Positions 45,568-57,779 of a stretch of 64,000 nt of DNA are shown here, piece by piece. The stretch covers positions 434,001 through 498,000 of the forward strand of contig NZ_VOLO01000003.1 of the NCBI RefSeq assembly GCF_007954365.1. Reading direction: 5' to 3'. A program made the position numbers and the translations under genes. Origin of the DNA: Frigoribacterium sp. ACAM 257 (GTDB taxonomy: Bacteria > Actinomycetota > Actinomycetes > Actinomycetales > Microbacteriaceae). The notes under the pieces are model-generated. The model saw nothing but the letters and a program-made list of their open reading frames with translations. It was not told the DNA's origin and did no database searches. How positions within the stretch are numbered: position 1 is the first letter of the stretch; each line of letters opens with the position of its first letter.

Positions 45568-46611
45568 TCAGGCTGCCGGTTCGACGCCCACGCCCTGCCA
45601 GCCCGCGGTCGTCGCCCGTGCCTCCTCGGAGTCCGCACCGTACCGGGCGGCGGCCGCCGACACCGTCGCCGCGGCGAACTCCGCGAAGGAGGCGGTCGGC
45701 GAGATCTGCCCGCCGACGAGAGTGTCGTACCAGACCTGCCCCGCGCGCTCCCACGCGTGGCCGCCGAGGGCGTCGGCGACGAGGAAGAACGCACGGTTGG
45801 GGATGCCCGAGTTGAGGTGCACGCCCCCGTTGTCGTCGGTCGTCTCGACGTAGTCGTCCAGGTGGGCCGGCTGAGGGTCCTTGCCGAGGACGTCGTCGTC
45901 GTAGGCCGTGCCGGGCGCCGACATTGAGCGGAGCGCCCGGCCCTCGACGGCCTCGGTGAACAGCTCCTCGCCGATCAGCCAGGTCGCCTGCTCGACCGTC
46001 TGGTCGAACAGGTGCTGCTCGACCAGTGCGCCGAAGACGTCGCTGACCGACTCGTTCAGCGCGCCCGACTGCCCCTGGTACTCGAGGTTCGCCGTGTACT
46101 GCGTCACGCCGTGGGCGAGCTCGTGGCCGATGACGCTGACCGAGGCGGTGAACCGGCGGAAGACCTCGCCGTCGCCGTCGCCGAAGACCATCCGCTCGCC
46201 GTTCCAGAAGGCGTTGTCGTAGTCCTGTCCGTAGTGCACGGTCGCGTCGAGGGGCAAGCCGGCGCCGTCGATGCTCGACCGCCCGTAGGCCTCGAGGAAC
46301 AGGGCGTGGGTCGCGCCGAGCGCGTCGTACGCCTCGGTCACCGCGACGTCGTCGCCCGCGGGTTCGCCCTCGCCGCGGACCCGCACGCCGGGCAGCTGCT
46401 CGGTGCCCTGCGCGTCCGAGATGGTCCGCTCGACCTCGGGCCCCCGGGCGACGGCGCCCCGTCGCACCGGCGGTGCCTCGCTGCGCGCCGCGCGCACCTC
46501 GTCGATCTGCAGGAGCCCCTGACGGGCCGCCTCGGGAGCCCGCGTGAAGCGGTCAGTGTCGGCCGCGGCGAGGTGGGCGAGCAGGTACGGGGGAACGATG
46601 AAGCGGGTCAT
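45568..46611 (-). CDS. Protealysin-like M4 metallopeptidase
   Basis: A 347-residue thermolysin-family protease. HELAH at 163-167 supplies two zinc ligands and the catalytic glutamate; E187 in ALNESVSD is the third ligand; GGVHLNSGIPN holds the substrate-binding histidine region. The N-terminal part is only about 70 residues and begins FIVPPYLL, like the short propeptide motif (PPxxL) of protealysins, and there is no signal peptide. Protealysins act inside the producing cell or leave by unknown routes. The pairing with an emfourin-type gene supports the assignment. Confidence 0.85.
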   Translation of the reverse strand: MTRFIVPPYLLAHLAAADTDRFTRAPEAARQGLLQIDEVRAARSEAPPVRRGAVARGPEVERTISDAQGTEQLPGVRVRGEGEPAGDDVAVTEAYDALGATHALFLEAYGRSSIDGAGLPLDATVHYGQDYDNAFWNGERMVFGDGDGEVFRRFTASVSVIGHELAHGVTQYTANLEYQGQSGALNESVSDVFGALVEQHLFDQTVEQATWLIGEELFTEAVEGRALRSMSAPGTAYDDDVLGKDPQPAHLDDYVETTDDNGGVHLNSGIPNRAFFLVADALGGHAWERAGQVWYDTLVGGQISPTASFAEFAAATVSAAAARYGADSEEARATTAGWQGVGVEPAA

Positions 46612-46762
46612 GTCCAGACTCTGGCACCTGCCTCCGACATCGGGGCCGTCCGTTCACACGATCGTCACGAGCGAGCGAGCGAGCGAGCAGGTCGGCCGCC
46701 ACGGGCGGGCTCTGGTCGCAGGAGGTGCGGCGCGACCTCGGCGAGCCGGTAGCGTCGACCGG

Positions 46763-47302
46763 ATGACCGCCTCCGACGCCTCCGCCCTCGTCGACCGCAT
46801 GATCGCCGTCGTCCCCGACTTCCCCGTCCCCGGGATCCTGTTCCGCGACGTCACGCCGCTCTTCTCCGACGCGGACGCCTTCGCGACCGTGACCGCCGCC
46901 CTCTCCGAGCCTTTCGACGGGGCCTTCACCGCCGTGGCCGGCATCGAGGCCCGGGGCTTCGCGCTCGCCGGCGGCATCGCGATCGAGCAGGGCGTCGGCG
47001 TCCTCACCGTGCGCAAGGCCGGCAAGCTGCCCGGCGAGGTCCTGAGCGAGAGCTACGCGCTCGAGTACGGCGAGGCGACGCTCGAGCTGCGGCCGAGCCA
47101 GCTGCCCGCGGGCACCCGGGTGCTGGTCGTCGACGACGTCCTCGCCACCGGCGGCACGGCCGACGCGACCGTCACCCTGCTCGAGCGCGCGGGCTACGAG
47201 GTCGTCGGCATCGCCGTGCTGCTCGAGCTCGAGGGCCTCCCCGGCCGCGAGCGCCTCGCGTCGCGCATCCCCGTGCACGCCCTCGGCAGCGCGCCCGCCT
47301 AG
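46763..47302 (+). CDS. apt: Adenine phosphoribosyltransferase
   Basis: A 179-residue type I phosphoribosyltransferase. VPDFPVPGILFRDVTPLF is the adenine-specific opening, AGIEARGFALAG follows, and VLVVDDVLATGGTADA is the PRPP-binding loop. It makes AMP from adenine and PRPP in purine salvage. The stop codon overlaps the convergent M50 gene's stop by four bases (CTAG). Confidence 0.9.
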   Translation: MTASDASALVDRMIAVVPDFPVPGILFRDVTPLFSDADAFATVTAALSEPFDGAFTAVAGIEARGFALAGGIAIEQGVGVLTVRKAGKLPGEVLSESYALEYGEATLELRPSQLPAGTRVLVVDDVLATGGTADATVTLLERAGYEVVGIAVLLELEGLPGRERLASRIPVHALGSAPA

Positions 47303-48042
47303 GGCGCCAGCCACCCCGGGAACAACAGCAGCGACGCCGCCACGAGGCACGCCGCCGCGACGCCCACGAACACGGCGACCCAGAGGACGCCCGGCAGGTG
47401 CGTCAGCCGCGCGAGCTGGTCGGCGTCCGACTCGGTGCGCCCGCCGTGGCGGGCCGCCCGACGACGGCTCGCCTGCAGCTCGACGGAGGCGCGCAGGGCC
47501 CCCAGCCCGAGCACGCTCACCAGCACGAGCCCGAACACCTGCTGCCACTCGACCGGTGCGAGCCACGTGACGCCCGCGACGACGGCCCCGCCGACGAGCA
47601 CGACCCACAGGCCGAACCAGTTGCGGATCTGGACGAGCATCAGCGCGAGCAGCAGCAGCAGCGCCCAGAGCAGGCCGGCCGCGAACCCCGCGCCGAGCAG
47701 CCAGGCGGCGCCGAGCGAGGCGAGCGCCGGGGCGGTGTAGCCCGCCAGCAGGGTCAGCACCATGCCCGGCCCCGACCGCGGACCGCGCGAGACGGTCAGC
47801 CCGGACGTGTCCGAGTGCAGGCGGATCCCGGTCAGCCGCCGACCGGTCAGCACGGCGGCCAGGCCGTGGCCGCCCTCGTGCACGACGGTCACCGCGTGCC
47901 GCACCGTGTGCCAGGTGCCCGGCAGCAGCACGAGCGCGGCCCCGGCGGCCACGGCGAGCAGCATCCACGAGAGGGGGAGCGGGTCGGCGCGCTGCGCGAC
48001 CCGGGCCCAGAGAGCGGCCAGGGAGGCGGTGGTCTCGTCCAT
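47299..48042 (-). CDS. M50-family membrane metallopeptidase
   Basis: A 247-residue integral membrane protein with five to six helices. VTVVHEGGHGLAAVLTGRRL has the HExxH zinc motif inside a membrane segment, and GYTAPALASLGAAWL continues the pattern of actinobacterial M50-like peptidases. The usual second motif (NxxPxxxxDG) is not obvious, so activity is not certain. Substrate unknown. Confidence 0.7.
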   Translation of the reverse strand: MDETTASLAALWARVAQRADPLPLSWMLLAVAAGAALVLLPGTWHTVRHAVTVVHEGGHGLAAVLTGRRLTGIRLHSDTSGLTVSRGPRSGPGMVLTLLAGYTAPALASLGAAWLLGAGFAAGLLWALLLLLALMLVQIRNWFGLWVVLVGGAVVAGVTWLAPVEWQQVFGLVLVSVLGLGALRASVELQASRRRAARHGGRTESDADQLARLTHLPGVLWVAVFVGVAAACLVAASLLLFPGWLAP

Positions 48043-48161
48043 CCCGTCAGCCTAGGAGGCGCCTCCCGGTCCTCCCTCCCCAGGCCCGACCTCCTCAGCC
48101 GAGAGGATGGTCCTCGGCTCCGGGCAGCGACTTCCGAGCCGGCGTGCCCCACCATGGACGG

Positions 48162-48620
48162 ATGCGCCGCGCCGTCCTCCTCCTGTTCACCCTCGCCTAC
48201 CTCGGCCTGGTGGCGTGGATGACCCTGCGTCCCGAGGTCTACGGCGACCGCACCAGCAACCTCCTGTGGCGGGCACTGGGCTTCTTCTCGCGACACGACG
48301 AGACGGCGTGGATCACCTTCGACCGGGTCGAGTTCGCCTCGAACGTGATCATGTTCCTGCCGATGGGCGCGCTCGTGGTCCTCCTGCTGCCCCGTCGGTT
48401 CTGGTGGCTGGGCGTCCTGGTCGGCTTCGCCGCCTCGTGGGGGATCGAGTCGTACCAGAGCGCGTACCTCGACGGCCGCGTCTCGGACGTGCGCGACCTC
48501 GTCTCGAACACCCTCGGCGCGACGATCGGGGCCGCGTTCACGGCGCTCCTGCTCCCTCGGCGCAGGCGCAGGAAGGGCCGCCGGCCGCAGCCGTCCGCCC
48601 GTGCCAGGGTCGCCTCCTGA
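48162..48620 (+). CDS. VanZ-like membrane protein
   Basis: A 152-residue protein with four predicted helices (LLLFTLAYLGLVAWMTL, FASNVIMFLPMGALVVLLL, WWLGVLVGFAASWGIESYQS and VSNTLGATIGAAFTALLL). NVxxFxPxG, ExxQ and RxxDxxxNxxGA are the VanZ-domain marks. VanZ relates to teicoplanin resistance in enterococci, but most homologues are general envelope proteins; no other van genes are present. ATG at 48162 precedes a basic start. Confidence 0.75.
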   Translation: MRRAVLLLFTLAYLGLVAWMTLRPEVYGDRTSNLLWRALGFFSRHDETAWITFDRVEFASNVIMFLPMGALVVLLLPRRFWWLGVLVGFAASWGIESYQSAYLDGRVSDVRDLVSNTLGATIGAAFTALLLPRRRRRKGRRPQPSARARVAS

Positions 48621-48730
48621 GAGCAGCCCGTCTGGTAAGCTCGTCAGGTTGCCGTCTGAACGGCCGCGGAACAAGAGAGCTCGCACATCCTGTGACGGGC
48701 GCCGCGCAACGAACTGGAAGGGGATCCTGA

Positions 48731-49000
48731 ATGGCACTCGCACCTGACGTCAAGACCCGGATCATCGAAGAATACGCGACCCACCCCGGCGACACCGGAT
48801 CCCCCGAGGTCCAGATCGCCGTGATGACGCAGCGCATCCTCGACCTGACCGAGCACCTGAAAGAGCACAAGCACGACCACCACTCGCGTCGTGGCCTGCT
48901 CCTCCTCGTCGGCCAGCGCCGTCGTCTCCTGGGCTACCTGTCCAAGGTCGACATCGAGCGCTACCGCACGCTGATCGGTCGCCTCGGCCTGCGTCGCTAG
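48731..49000 (+). CDS. rpsO: 30S ribosomal protein S15
   Basis: An 89-residue protein of exactly the usual length. [61 protein letters not shown] is the conserved core that binds 16S rRNA. The leader has a GCCGT/ACGGC hairpin at 48651-48664, and GGAAGGGG precedes the ATG. In many bacteria S15 controls its own translation; whether this hairpin takes part is not known. pnp usually follows directly, but here an opposite-strand gene lies between. Confidence 0.97.
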   Translation: MALAPDVKTRIIEEYATHPGDTGSPEVQIAVMTQRILDLTEHLKEHKHDHHSRRGLLLLVGQRRRLLGYLSKVDIERYRTLIGRLGLRR

Positions 49001-49035
49001 TCGACCCAGCGCCGACGACCTCCGGGTCTCGACTC

Positions 49036-49067
49036 CGGCCCCCGTCCTGCTCTGCAGGCGGGGGCCG
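49036..49067. terminator. Hairpin terminator after rpsO
   Basis: CGGCCCCCG pairs with CGGGGGCCG around a 14-nt loop, followed by TTCTCGT. Confidence 0.75.
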
Positions 49068-49102
49068 TTCTCGTCCGCGGCACCGCCTGCGTCGAGGAGG
49101 GG

Positions 49103-49150
49103 ACCGGGGCGGTCGGCTCAGTACCAACCGGGGCGGTCGGCTCAGTACCA
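49103..49150. repeat. Perfect 24-bp tandem duplication at a gene's 3' end
   Basis: Two identical 24-nt units (49103-49126 and 49127-49150) abut. The second contains the stop and last codons (WY) of the minus-strand gene; the first repeats them beyond the stop. Confidence 0.85.
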
Positions 49151-50392
49151 GTTGTTCCGCACGAAGAAGCCCCAGGCGCCGCACGGCGTGCCGTACCGCC
49201 CGGCGATGTAGCTGAGGCCCCAGTTGACCTGGGGCCGGTAGTTGGTCCGCCAGTCGAGCCCGGCCGAGGCCATGAGGCTGCCGGGGTTCGCCTGCGGGAT
49301 GCCGTAGGTGCCGCTCGTGGGGTTCTGCGCGTTCGTCCGCCAGCCCGACTCCTTGTTCCAGAGCTGGACGAGGCAGCCGTACTCGGCACCGGTGCCGATC
49401 TTGGTCGCGGCGTAGGCCTGCGCGCCGGCCGGGTCGTTGACCACGCCGGCCGGGGGAGCAGGGGCCGGGGCAGGTGCGGGGGCCGGTGCGGGTGCCGGTG
49501 CCGGTGCCGGTGCCGGTGCCGGTGCCGGTGCGGGTGCCGGCCCGGGCGCGGCAGGTGCCGGAGCGACGACAGGCGGTGCCGCCGTCCCTGCCCCGCCGCC
49601 CGAGGCAGCCCCCCGGTCCGCAGCAGCCGCCCCCGCCTGCTCGACGCTGGCCTGCACCGCCGCGTCCTGCCGGGCAGCCCGCTCGGCGTCGGCGGTGCTC
49701 TGCCGCAGCGTCGCGAGCTGCGAGTAGAGCACGTCGGTCCGGCTCGTCGCCGACGCGACCGCGTCGTCGGCCGCCGCCTGTGCCGAGGAGGCGGCCGACG
49801 CCTCCTGCGCCGCCTCCGCCGCGAGGCGCTCGCGTTCCGCACGAGCAGCCTCCGACTGGTCGCGAAGCGAGGCGAGCTCGTTGCTGCTCGTCGTGGCGTC
49901 GGCCAGCACGACCTGCCAGCGGTCTCCGAGCTGGGTGAGGGTCCCCATCTGCCTCAGCACCTGGTCGGGGCGGTGCGAGGTCAGCAGGACGCTCGTCGTC
50001 GAGGCGCCGTTCCCGACGCGCGCCAGGTGCGCGGCGAGCTGTCCCGCCTGCTCGTGGGCCGCCTCCTCGGCCGACGCGGCCTCCGCGGACCTGGCGTCGA
50101 GCTGGTCCGAGAGCACGGCGGCCCGCGCGAGCGCGTCGGCGGCCCCGGTGCTCACGCCCTCGGCGGCGACCGCTCTCTCGCCGGCGTCCGCCGCACCGGC
50201 CTCGAGCTCGTCGAGCGAGCTCACGACGGCGTCCACCTGCTGCTGCACCGATGAGGCGTCCCCGGTCGGTGCCTCCACGGCGGCCGTGGGCAGGGCCGAG
50301 GTCAGCACGATCGCCGCGGAGCAGGCGACCGCGACCGCGGTGGCGGCCCCGACGCTCCGGCCGGTGCGCCGAGTGCGGCGAGGTGCGTGCAT
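49142..50392 (-). CDS. Secreted coiled-coil protein with lysozyme-like C-terminal domain
   Basis: A 416-residue secreted protein: signal peptide (VGAATAVAVACSAAIVLTSALPTAAVEA), a long Ala/Glu/Arg-rich coiled coil (about residues 50-250), a Pro-Ala linker with at least 14 PA pairs (about 295-330), and a C-terminal lytic-transglycosylase/aggregation-promoting-factor-like domain (LVQLWNKESGWRTNAQNP, GIPQANPGSLM, WGLSYIAGRYGTPCGAWGF). The NKESGW glutamate is the likely catalytic residue. It may cut peptidoglycan at the cell surface. The linker DNA is a GGTGCC hexamer array (about 49480-49540). Confidence 0.75.
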   Translation of the reverse strand: MHAPRRTRRTGRSVGAATAVAVACSAAIVLTSALPTAAVEAPTGDASSVQQQVDAVVSSLDELEAGAADAGERAVAAEGVSTGAADALARAAVLSDQLDARSAEAASAEEAAHEQAGQLAAHLARVGNGASTTSVLLTSHRPDQVLRQMGTLTQLGDRWQVVLADATTSSNELASLRDQSEAARAERERLAAEAAQEASAASSAQAAADDAVASATSRTDVLYSQLATLRQSTADAERAARQDAAVQASVEQAGAAAADRGAASGGGAGTAAPPVVAPAPAAPGPAPAPAPAPAPAPAPAPAPAPAPAPAPAPPAGVVNDPAGAQAYAATKIGTGAEYGCLVQLWNKESGWRTNAQNPTSGTYGIPQANPGSLMASAGLDWRTNYRPQVNWGLSYIAGRYGTPCGAWGFFVRNNWY

Positions 50393-50729
50393 CTCTCGAC
50401 CCTAGCGGCGGTGCGCGCGCCGGTCGCCGCCCCGAAGAGGGGGCACTTCCCCGGTCTCGGAGGGCCCGGGTGCTAGCATCGCCCTCGGAGCAGGCCGGTC
50501 TGGCTGCTGGTCGCCGGTGGTGACAGGCGGAACGCCCCGACACGTGAACGCCGCGAGGGCGCACTGGTCGGGAGGTGGATCCGACCGTTTCTTCCGCTGA
50601 CCAGACGTGCCGCCGCCTCCGTCGCGTTGCTGCACGTGCGTGTCCTCATGCCGTCCCCGCCGCCCGCTCCCGCTGCACATCGATGCCCACACGGGGCCTC
50701 GATGCAAAACAAAGAGGAGTAGCCCCCAC
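50393..50729 (+). other. Long pnp leader with possible alternative hairpins
   Basis: 337 bases between divergent genes. TAGCAT at about 50474 fits a -10 box, giving a leader of some 250 nt. GGTCGG pairs with CCGACC (50566-50586), while the overlapping CTGGTC can instead pair with GACCAG (50564-50604), so two folds compete. AAAGAGGAG at 50711-50719 is the ribosome site. Such a leader would suit the RNase III/PNPase autocontrol known in other bacteria, which is not shown here. Confidence 0.35.
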
Positions 50730-53003
<2,274 letters not shown>

Positions 53004-53021
53004 TCCCCGACGAGCAGCAGA

Positions 53022-53062
53022 ACGGAGCGCCCGTCCCGACCACGTCGGGGCGGGCGCTCCGT
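53022..53062. terminator. Strong hairpin terminator after pnp
   Basis: ACGGAGCGCCCG...CCCGAC pairs with GTCGGG...CGGGCGCTCCGT: 19-bp arms with one mismatch around a 3-nt loop, 18 bp after the stop codon. Confidence 0.85.
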
Positions 53063-53268
53063 CGTCGCGCCGGCCCTCCCGGGGCAGCCCCCGAACTCGG
53101 GGTGTCGGATCTCGTAACGATCGGGTGCGGCGGCAGGCGCGCGACGACCGCAGCACGTACGCTTGCACCAGGAGCGAGCACGGTGCTCCCGGGCCATCTC
53201 AGGCGGCACATCGAGGTGGTCGTCCGGCGTACCCACGCGCACGACGCCACGACCACGAAGGGCACGGA

Positions 53269-54312
<1,044 letters not shown>

Positions 54313-54367
54313 GGGCGACCGCCCCCGATCGTCGCGTGCCGGCCCTCGGGCCTCCCCGGCTCTGGGG

Positions 54368-54982
54368 CTAGGCCGGGAGGAGGCGCTCGGCCGTCCGGCG
54401 GAGCGCCGCGGAGGTGGCGATGGCGTCGCCGCAGTAGGCGCCCGTGAGTGCGCCGTCGAGCGCCAGCAGGAAGTCGTCGGCGGCATCGCCCGGCATCGGG
54501 TGCCCCGCGCCCTTGAAGAGGTCGACGAGGGCGTCGGTGAGCCATTCCTGGTGCTCCGCCACGGCGGCGCGGACGGGGTGTGTCGGGTCGCTGAACTCGG
54601 CGGCGGCGTTGGCGAAGGCAGAGCCGCGGAACCGAGGGGACTGCATCTGGGCGACGACGTCGTCGACGACGGCGAGGACGGTCGCTGCCCCGCCGGGGGA
54701 GGCGGCCACGACGGCCGCGAGTCCCGCGACGGCGCGCTCGTGCCTGACCCGGAGGTACTCGAGCACCAGGGTGTCCTTCGCGCCGAAGTGCTTGTAGAAG
54801 GTGGCCTTCGTCACGGACGCCTCGGCGATGAGCCGGTCGACGCCGACGACGCGGACGCCCTCGTCGTAGAAGAGGCGGTCTGCCGTCGTCAGCACGCGGT
54901 CCCGCGCGCCGGGCGTCGTCTGGTCGGCGCGGGGCCGCCCCGGGAGACGCTGGACGGCCGGAGGGGGGGATTCGACCGTCAC
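54368..54982 (-). CDS. TetR/AcrR-family transcriptional regulator
   Basis: A 204-residue repressor-type protein. Residues about 25-70 form the TetR helix-turn-helix, with VDRLIAEASVTKATFYKHFGAKDTLV as recognition region. The C-terminal helical domain binds an unknown ligand and is close to the TetR_C group around DDVVAQMQSPRFRGSAFANAAAEF. It is divergent from the M16 peptidase gene, and an inverted repeat in the shared 240-bp gap (55124-55141) is a good candidate for its operator. Confidence 0.85.
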   Translation of the reverse strand: MTVESPPPAVQRLPGRPRADQTTPGARDRVLTTADRLFYDEGVRVVGVDRLIAEASVTKATFYKHFGAKDTLVLEYLRVRHERAVAGLAAVVAASPGGAATVLAVVDDVVAQMQSPRFRGSAFANAAAEFSDPTHPVRAAVAEHQEWLTDALVDLFKGAGHPMPGDAADDFLLALDGALTGAYCGDAIATSAALRRTAERLLPA

Positions 54983-55123
54983 AGCGTGGCTCCTCGAGGC
55001 ATATCGGCTTGGAGCGACGCGGGGGGCGTCCGCTCCGGACCGCCGGATGACCTCCGACCAGCCGCCGACGACGGGGCAGGGGGGTGACCCGCCGTCGGTC
55101 CCATGACCATATCATCGACGAGG

Positions 55124-55141
55124 ACAGACCGAACCGTCTGT
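55124..55141. promoter_or_regulatory. Probable TetR operator
   Basis: ACAGACCGAACCGTCTGT has 6-bp inverted arms (ACAGAC/GTCTGT), part of a longer partial symmetry GGACA...TGTCC. It lies between the divergent tetR and M16 peptidase genes. Confidence 0.55.
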
Positions 55142-55224
55142 TTGTCCGCAGGGACGTGCCCCACTTCGGGTGCCATCGACGACGGTCGGGTCGTGCCGAG
55201 GCGCGGTCCCGTAGGCTCGACGCG

Positions 55225-56583
55225 ATGAACGGCCCGGTCTCCCTCCCACTCGACTCGGTCGAGCTCTCCTTCCGCGCGACGGGCGACGCACTCGTGCGGC
55301 GCACCCTCCTCCCCACGGGCGTCCGCGTCCTCACCGAGCAGATGCCGGGCGCCCGCAGCGCCACCGTCGGCTTCTGGGTGGCCGTGGGCTCCCGGGACGA
55401 GCAGCCGGGCGAGCGCGGCTCCACGCACTTCCTCGAGCACCTCCTCTTCAAGGGGACGGCGACGCGCTCCGCGCTGGACATCGCGGTGGCGTTCGAGTCG
55501 GTCGGCGGCGAGCACAACGCCGCCACGGCGAAGGAGTACACCTGCTACTACGCCCGGGTGCGCGACGTCGACCTGGACGACGCCGTCGACGTCCTCGCCG
55601 ACATGCTCACGTCCTCGGCCCTCGAGCCCGGCGAGTTCGAGACCGAGCGGGGCGTCATCCTCGAAGAGCTCGCGATGGCCGACGACGACCCCGCGGACGT
55701 GGCCGGCGAGCGCCTCTTCGAGTCCGTCTTCGGCGCTCACCCGCTGGGCCGCCCGATCGGGGGATCGCCCGAGAGCATCCGGGAGGCGCGGCGCGACGAC
55801 GTGCACGCCCACTACCTGACGAACTACCGGCCCCGCGACCTCGTGGTCACGATCGCCGGAGCAGTCGACCACGACCACGCCGTCGAGCGGCTCGAGCAGG
55901 CGCTGGCCAGGTCGCCCTGGTCGACCGAGGCGGCGCCTCCCGTGCCGCGACGCTCGACCGAGCTCGTCGTGCCGACGCCGAGCGAGCCGGTCGTCGTCGT
56001 GCGCCGTCCCCTCGAGCAGGCCACCGTCCTGCTGGGCATGCCCGGCATCTCCGCGACCGACGACCGTCGTCCGGCCCTCGCCGTCCTCAACTCGGTGCTG
56101 GGAGGCGGCATGTCCTCGCGCCTGTTCCAGGAGATCCGCGAACGGCGCGGCCTGGCCTACTCCGTGTACTCGTTCGCGCCGAGCTACTCCGACGCAGGCC
56201 TGTTCGGGCTCTACGCCGGCTGCACGCCGAGCAACGTCGAGACGGTGGGGCAGCTGATGCTCGACGAGCTCGACCGCGTCGCGGACTCGGGCGTCACCGA
56301 GCTCGAGCGGGAGCGGGCGCTGGGCCAGCTCGGCGGTGCCGCCGCCCTGGCCCTGGAGGACAGCGACACGCGGATGAACCGCCTCGGCCGTGCCGAGCTC
56401 TCGACCGGCGAGTTCGTCGACCTCGACGCCTCCCTCGCCCGCCTCGGCCGTGTCCGCCTCGACGACGTGCGCGACCTGGCCCGTGAGCTCCGTTCGGGTC
56501 CCCTCTCGACCGTGATCGTGGGCGACGTCGAGGCATCCTCCTTCACGCCCCCGACGACGACGTCGGCCGCGGTCACCCCATGA
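55225..56583 (+). CDS. M16-family zinc peptidase (mitochondrial processing peptidase-like)
   Basis: A 452-residue pitrilysin-family peptidase. The inverted zinc motif reads STHFLEHLLFKGT (HxxEH), with the distal glutamate in ERGVILEELAM. GGGMSSRLFQEIRERRGLAYSVYSF in the second half is the conserved R/Y segment. This single-unit type forms homodimers and is standard next to pnp in actinobacteria. It overlaps the phosphatase gene by ATGA, so the two are coupled. Confidence 0.9.
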   Translation: MNGPVSLPLDSVELSFRATGDALVRRTLLPTGVRVLTEQMPGARSATVGFWVAVGSRDEQPGERGSTHFLEHLLFKGTATRSALDIAVAFESVGGEHNAATAKEYTCYYARVRDVDLDDAVDVLADMLTSSALEPGEFETERGVILEELAMADDDPADVAGERLFESVFGAHPLGRPIGGSPESIREARRDDVHAHYLTNYRPRDLVVTIAGAVDHDHAVERLEQALARSPWSTEAAPPVPRRSTELVVPTPSEPVVVVRRPLEQATVLLGMPGISATDDRRPALAVLNSVLGGGMSSRLFQEIRERRGLAYSVYSFAPSYSDAGLFGLYAGCTPSNVETVGQLMLDELDRVADSGVTELERERALGQLGGAAALALEDSDTRMNRLGRAELSTGEFVDLDASLARLGRVRLDDVRDLARELRSGPLSTVIVGDVEASSFTPPTTTSAAVTP

Positions 56584-57200
56584 GTCAGGAGACGACGGTG
56601 TCCCACTACCTGTACCTGGTCCGGCACGGCGAGCAACAGGACGCCGAGCACGGGCTCCCCGACGGCCCGCTGTCCGAGCGCGGCAAGCGACAGGCGCGGC
56701 TCCTCGCCGAGCGCCTCGGGGGAGTGCCCTTCTCCGCCGCGTGGCACTCGCCGCTCGAGCGCGCGGCCGAGACCGCGCGCATCATGACCGAGCGGCTCCC
56801 CGCCCTCGAGTCGCAGCCGTCGACCCTGCTCTTCGACTGCGTGCCCTCCGGCCCGACGGCCGACATGCCCTCCGCCTACAAGCCGTTCTTCGGCGGCGTC
56901 ACCGAGGACGAGATCGAGGCGGGCCAGGCACAGATGGCCGACGCGGTGTCCGAGTGGCTGACGCCCTCCCGCGAGGATCGCCACGACCTGCTCATCACGC
57001 ACAACTTCGTCATCGGGTGGTTCGTGCGCGAGGTCTTCGGGGCTCCCGACTGGCGCTGGATGGGCGTGAACCAGGCCAACGCCGGCCTGACCATCATCCG
57101 CGTCCGCTCGGCGAAGCCGCCGGAGCTCGTGACCCACAACGACCTGGGGCACCTGCCCGTCGAGCTGCGCACCGGGCTGCCGGTCGAGCAGCCGATCTAG
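56580..57200 (+). CDS. Histidine phosphatase (phosphoglycerate-mutase-like)
   Basis: A 206-residue protein with the RHGE signature (LYLVRHGEQQD), the second-strand arginine in HSPLERAAETA, a glutamate after it and the second catalytic histidine in LLITHNFVIGWF. Members act on sugar phosphates or phosphoproteins. About 50 residues in the middle (TADMPSAYKPFFGGVTEDEI) are an insertion compared with CobC-type proteins. Its ATG overlaps the M16 stop. Confidence 0.85.
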   Translation: MSQETTVSHYLYLVRHGEQQDAEHGLPDGPLSERGKRQARLLAERLGGVPFSAAWHSPLERAAETARIMTERLPALESQPSTLLFDCVPSGPTADMPSAYKPFFGGVTEDEIEAGQAQMADAVSEWLTPSREDRHDLLITHNFVIGWFVREVFGAPDWRWMGVNQANAGLTIIRVRSAKPPELVTHNDLGHLPVELRTGLPVEQPI

Positions 57201-57733
57201 CTGACGGGCGCGCGGGGCGCCACCGGCTTGGCGAACCAGGTCGTCGCGTTCGGGTTGTCGTTGTAGGGCTCGACCTCGCGGTAGCCGGTCGCCCGGTAGA
57301 GGGCCCCGGCCGCCAGGAGGCTCTCGTTCGTGTCGAGGACCACCAGGTCCGCGCCCAGGCCGGCGGCCACCTCCTCGAGCTCGGCCATCAGCAGGCGGCC
57401 GAGCCCTCGCCCGCGGGCCTCGGGCCTCACGAAGACGTGCTTGACCTCGTACCGCACCAGCCCCTCCGGCGTCGGGTCGATGCGGCGGACGCCGCCGCAC
57501 GCCAGCGCGCCCACGGTGCCCGGCTCGGGGACGGAGTCCGAGGAGGCGTCGTCCTCGACGAGCAGGAACGACCCGGCCGGGGGAGTGAAGCTGACGTCCG
57601 ACGGCGACGCCGTGCGGTAGCTGCCCTTCCCCGACGGGAAAGTCGCTCGGCGCTCGGCGAAGTACGCCTCGAGCAGGTCGGCGGCGGCGGGGGACGACAC
57701 GGGGACGGCGCGGAACCGGGGCATGCGCACCAT
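57197..57733 (-). CDS. GNAT-family N-acetyltransferase
   Basis: A 178-residue GNAT protein. VKHVFVRPEARGRGLGRLLMAELE contains motif A (RxxGxG) that binds acetyl-CoA, and ALYRATGYREVEPYNDNPNATTWFAKP is the usual C-terminal part of a YobR/PitA-like group that acetylates small molecules. ATG at 57733 or 57724 (nine bases further in) both fit. Its stop overlaps the convergent phosphatase stop by four bases. Confidence 0.8.
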   Translation of the reverse strand: MVRMPRFRAVPVSSPAAADLLEAYFAERRATFPSGKGSYRTASPSDVSFTPPAGSFLLVEDDASSDSVPEPGTVGALACGGVRRIDPTPEGLVRYEVKHVFVRPEARGRGLGRLLMAELEEVAAGLGADLVVLDTNESLLAAGALYRATGYREVEPYNDNPNATTWFAKPVAPRAPVS

Positions 57734-57779
57734 GCTAGGTCGGGCGGGCCTCCGGGCGCCGCCGGGTAGGTTGGAGCCC

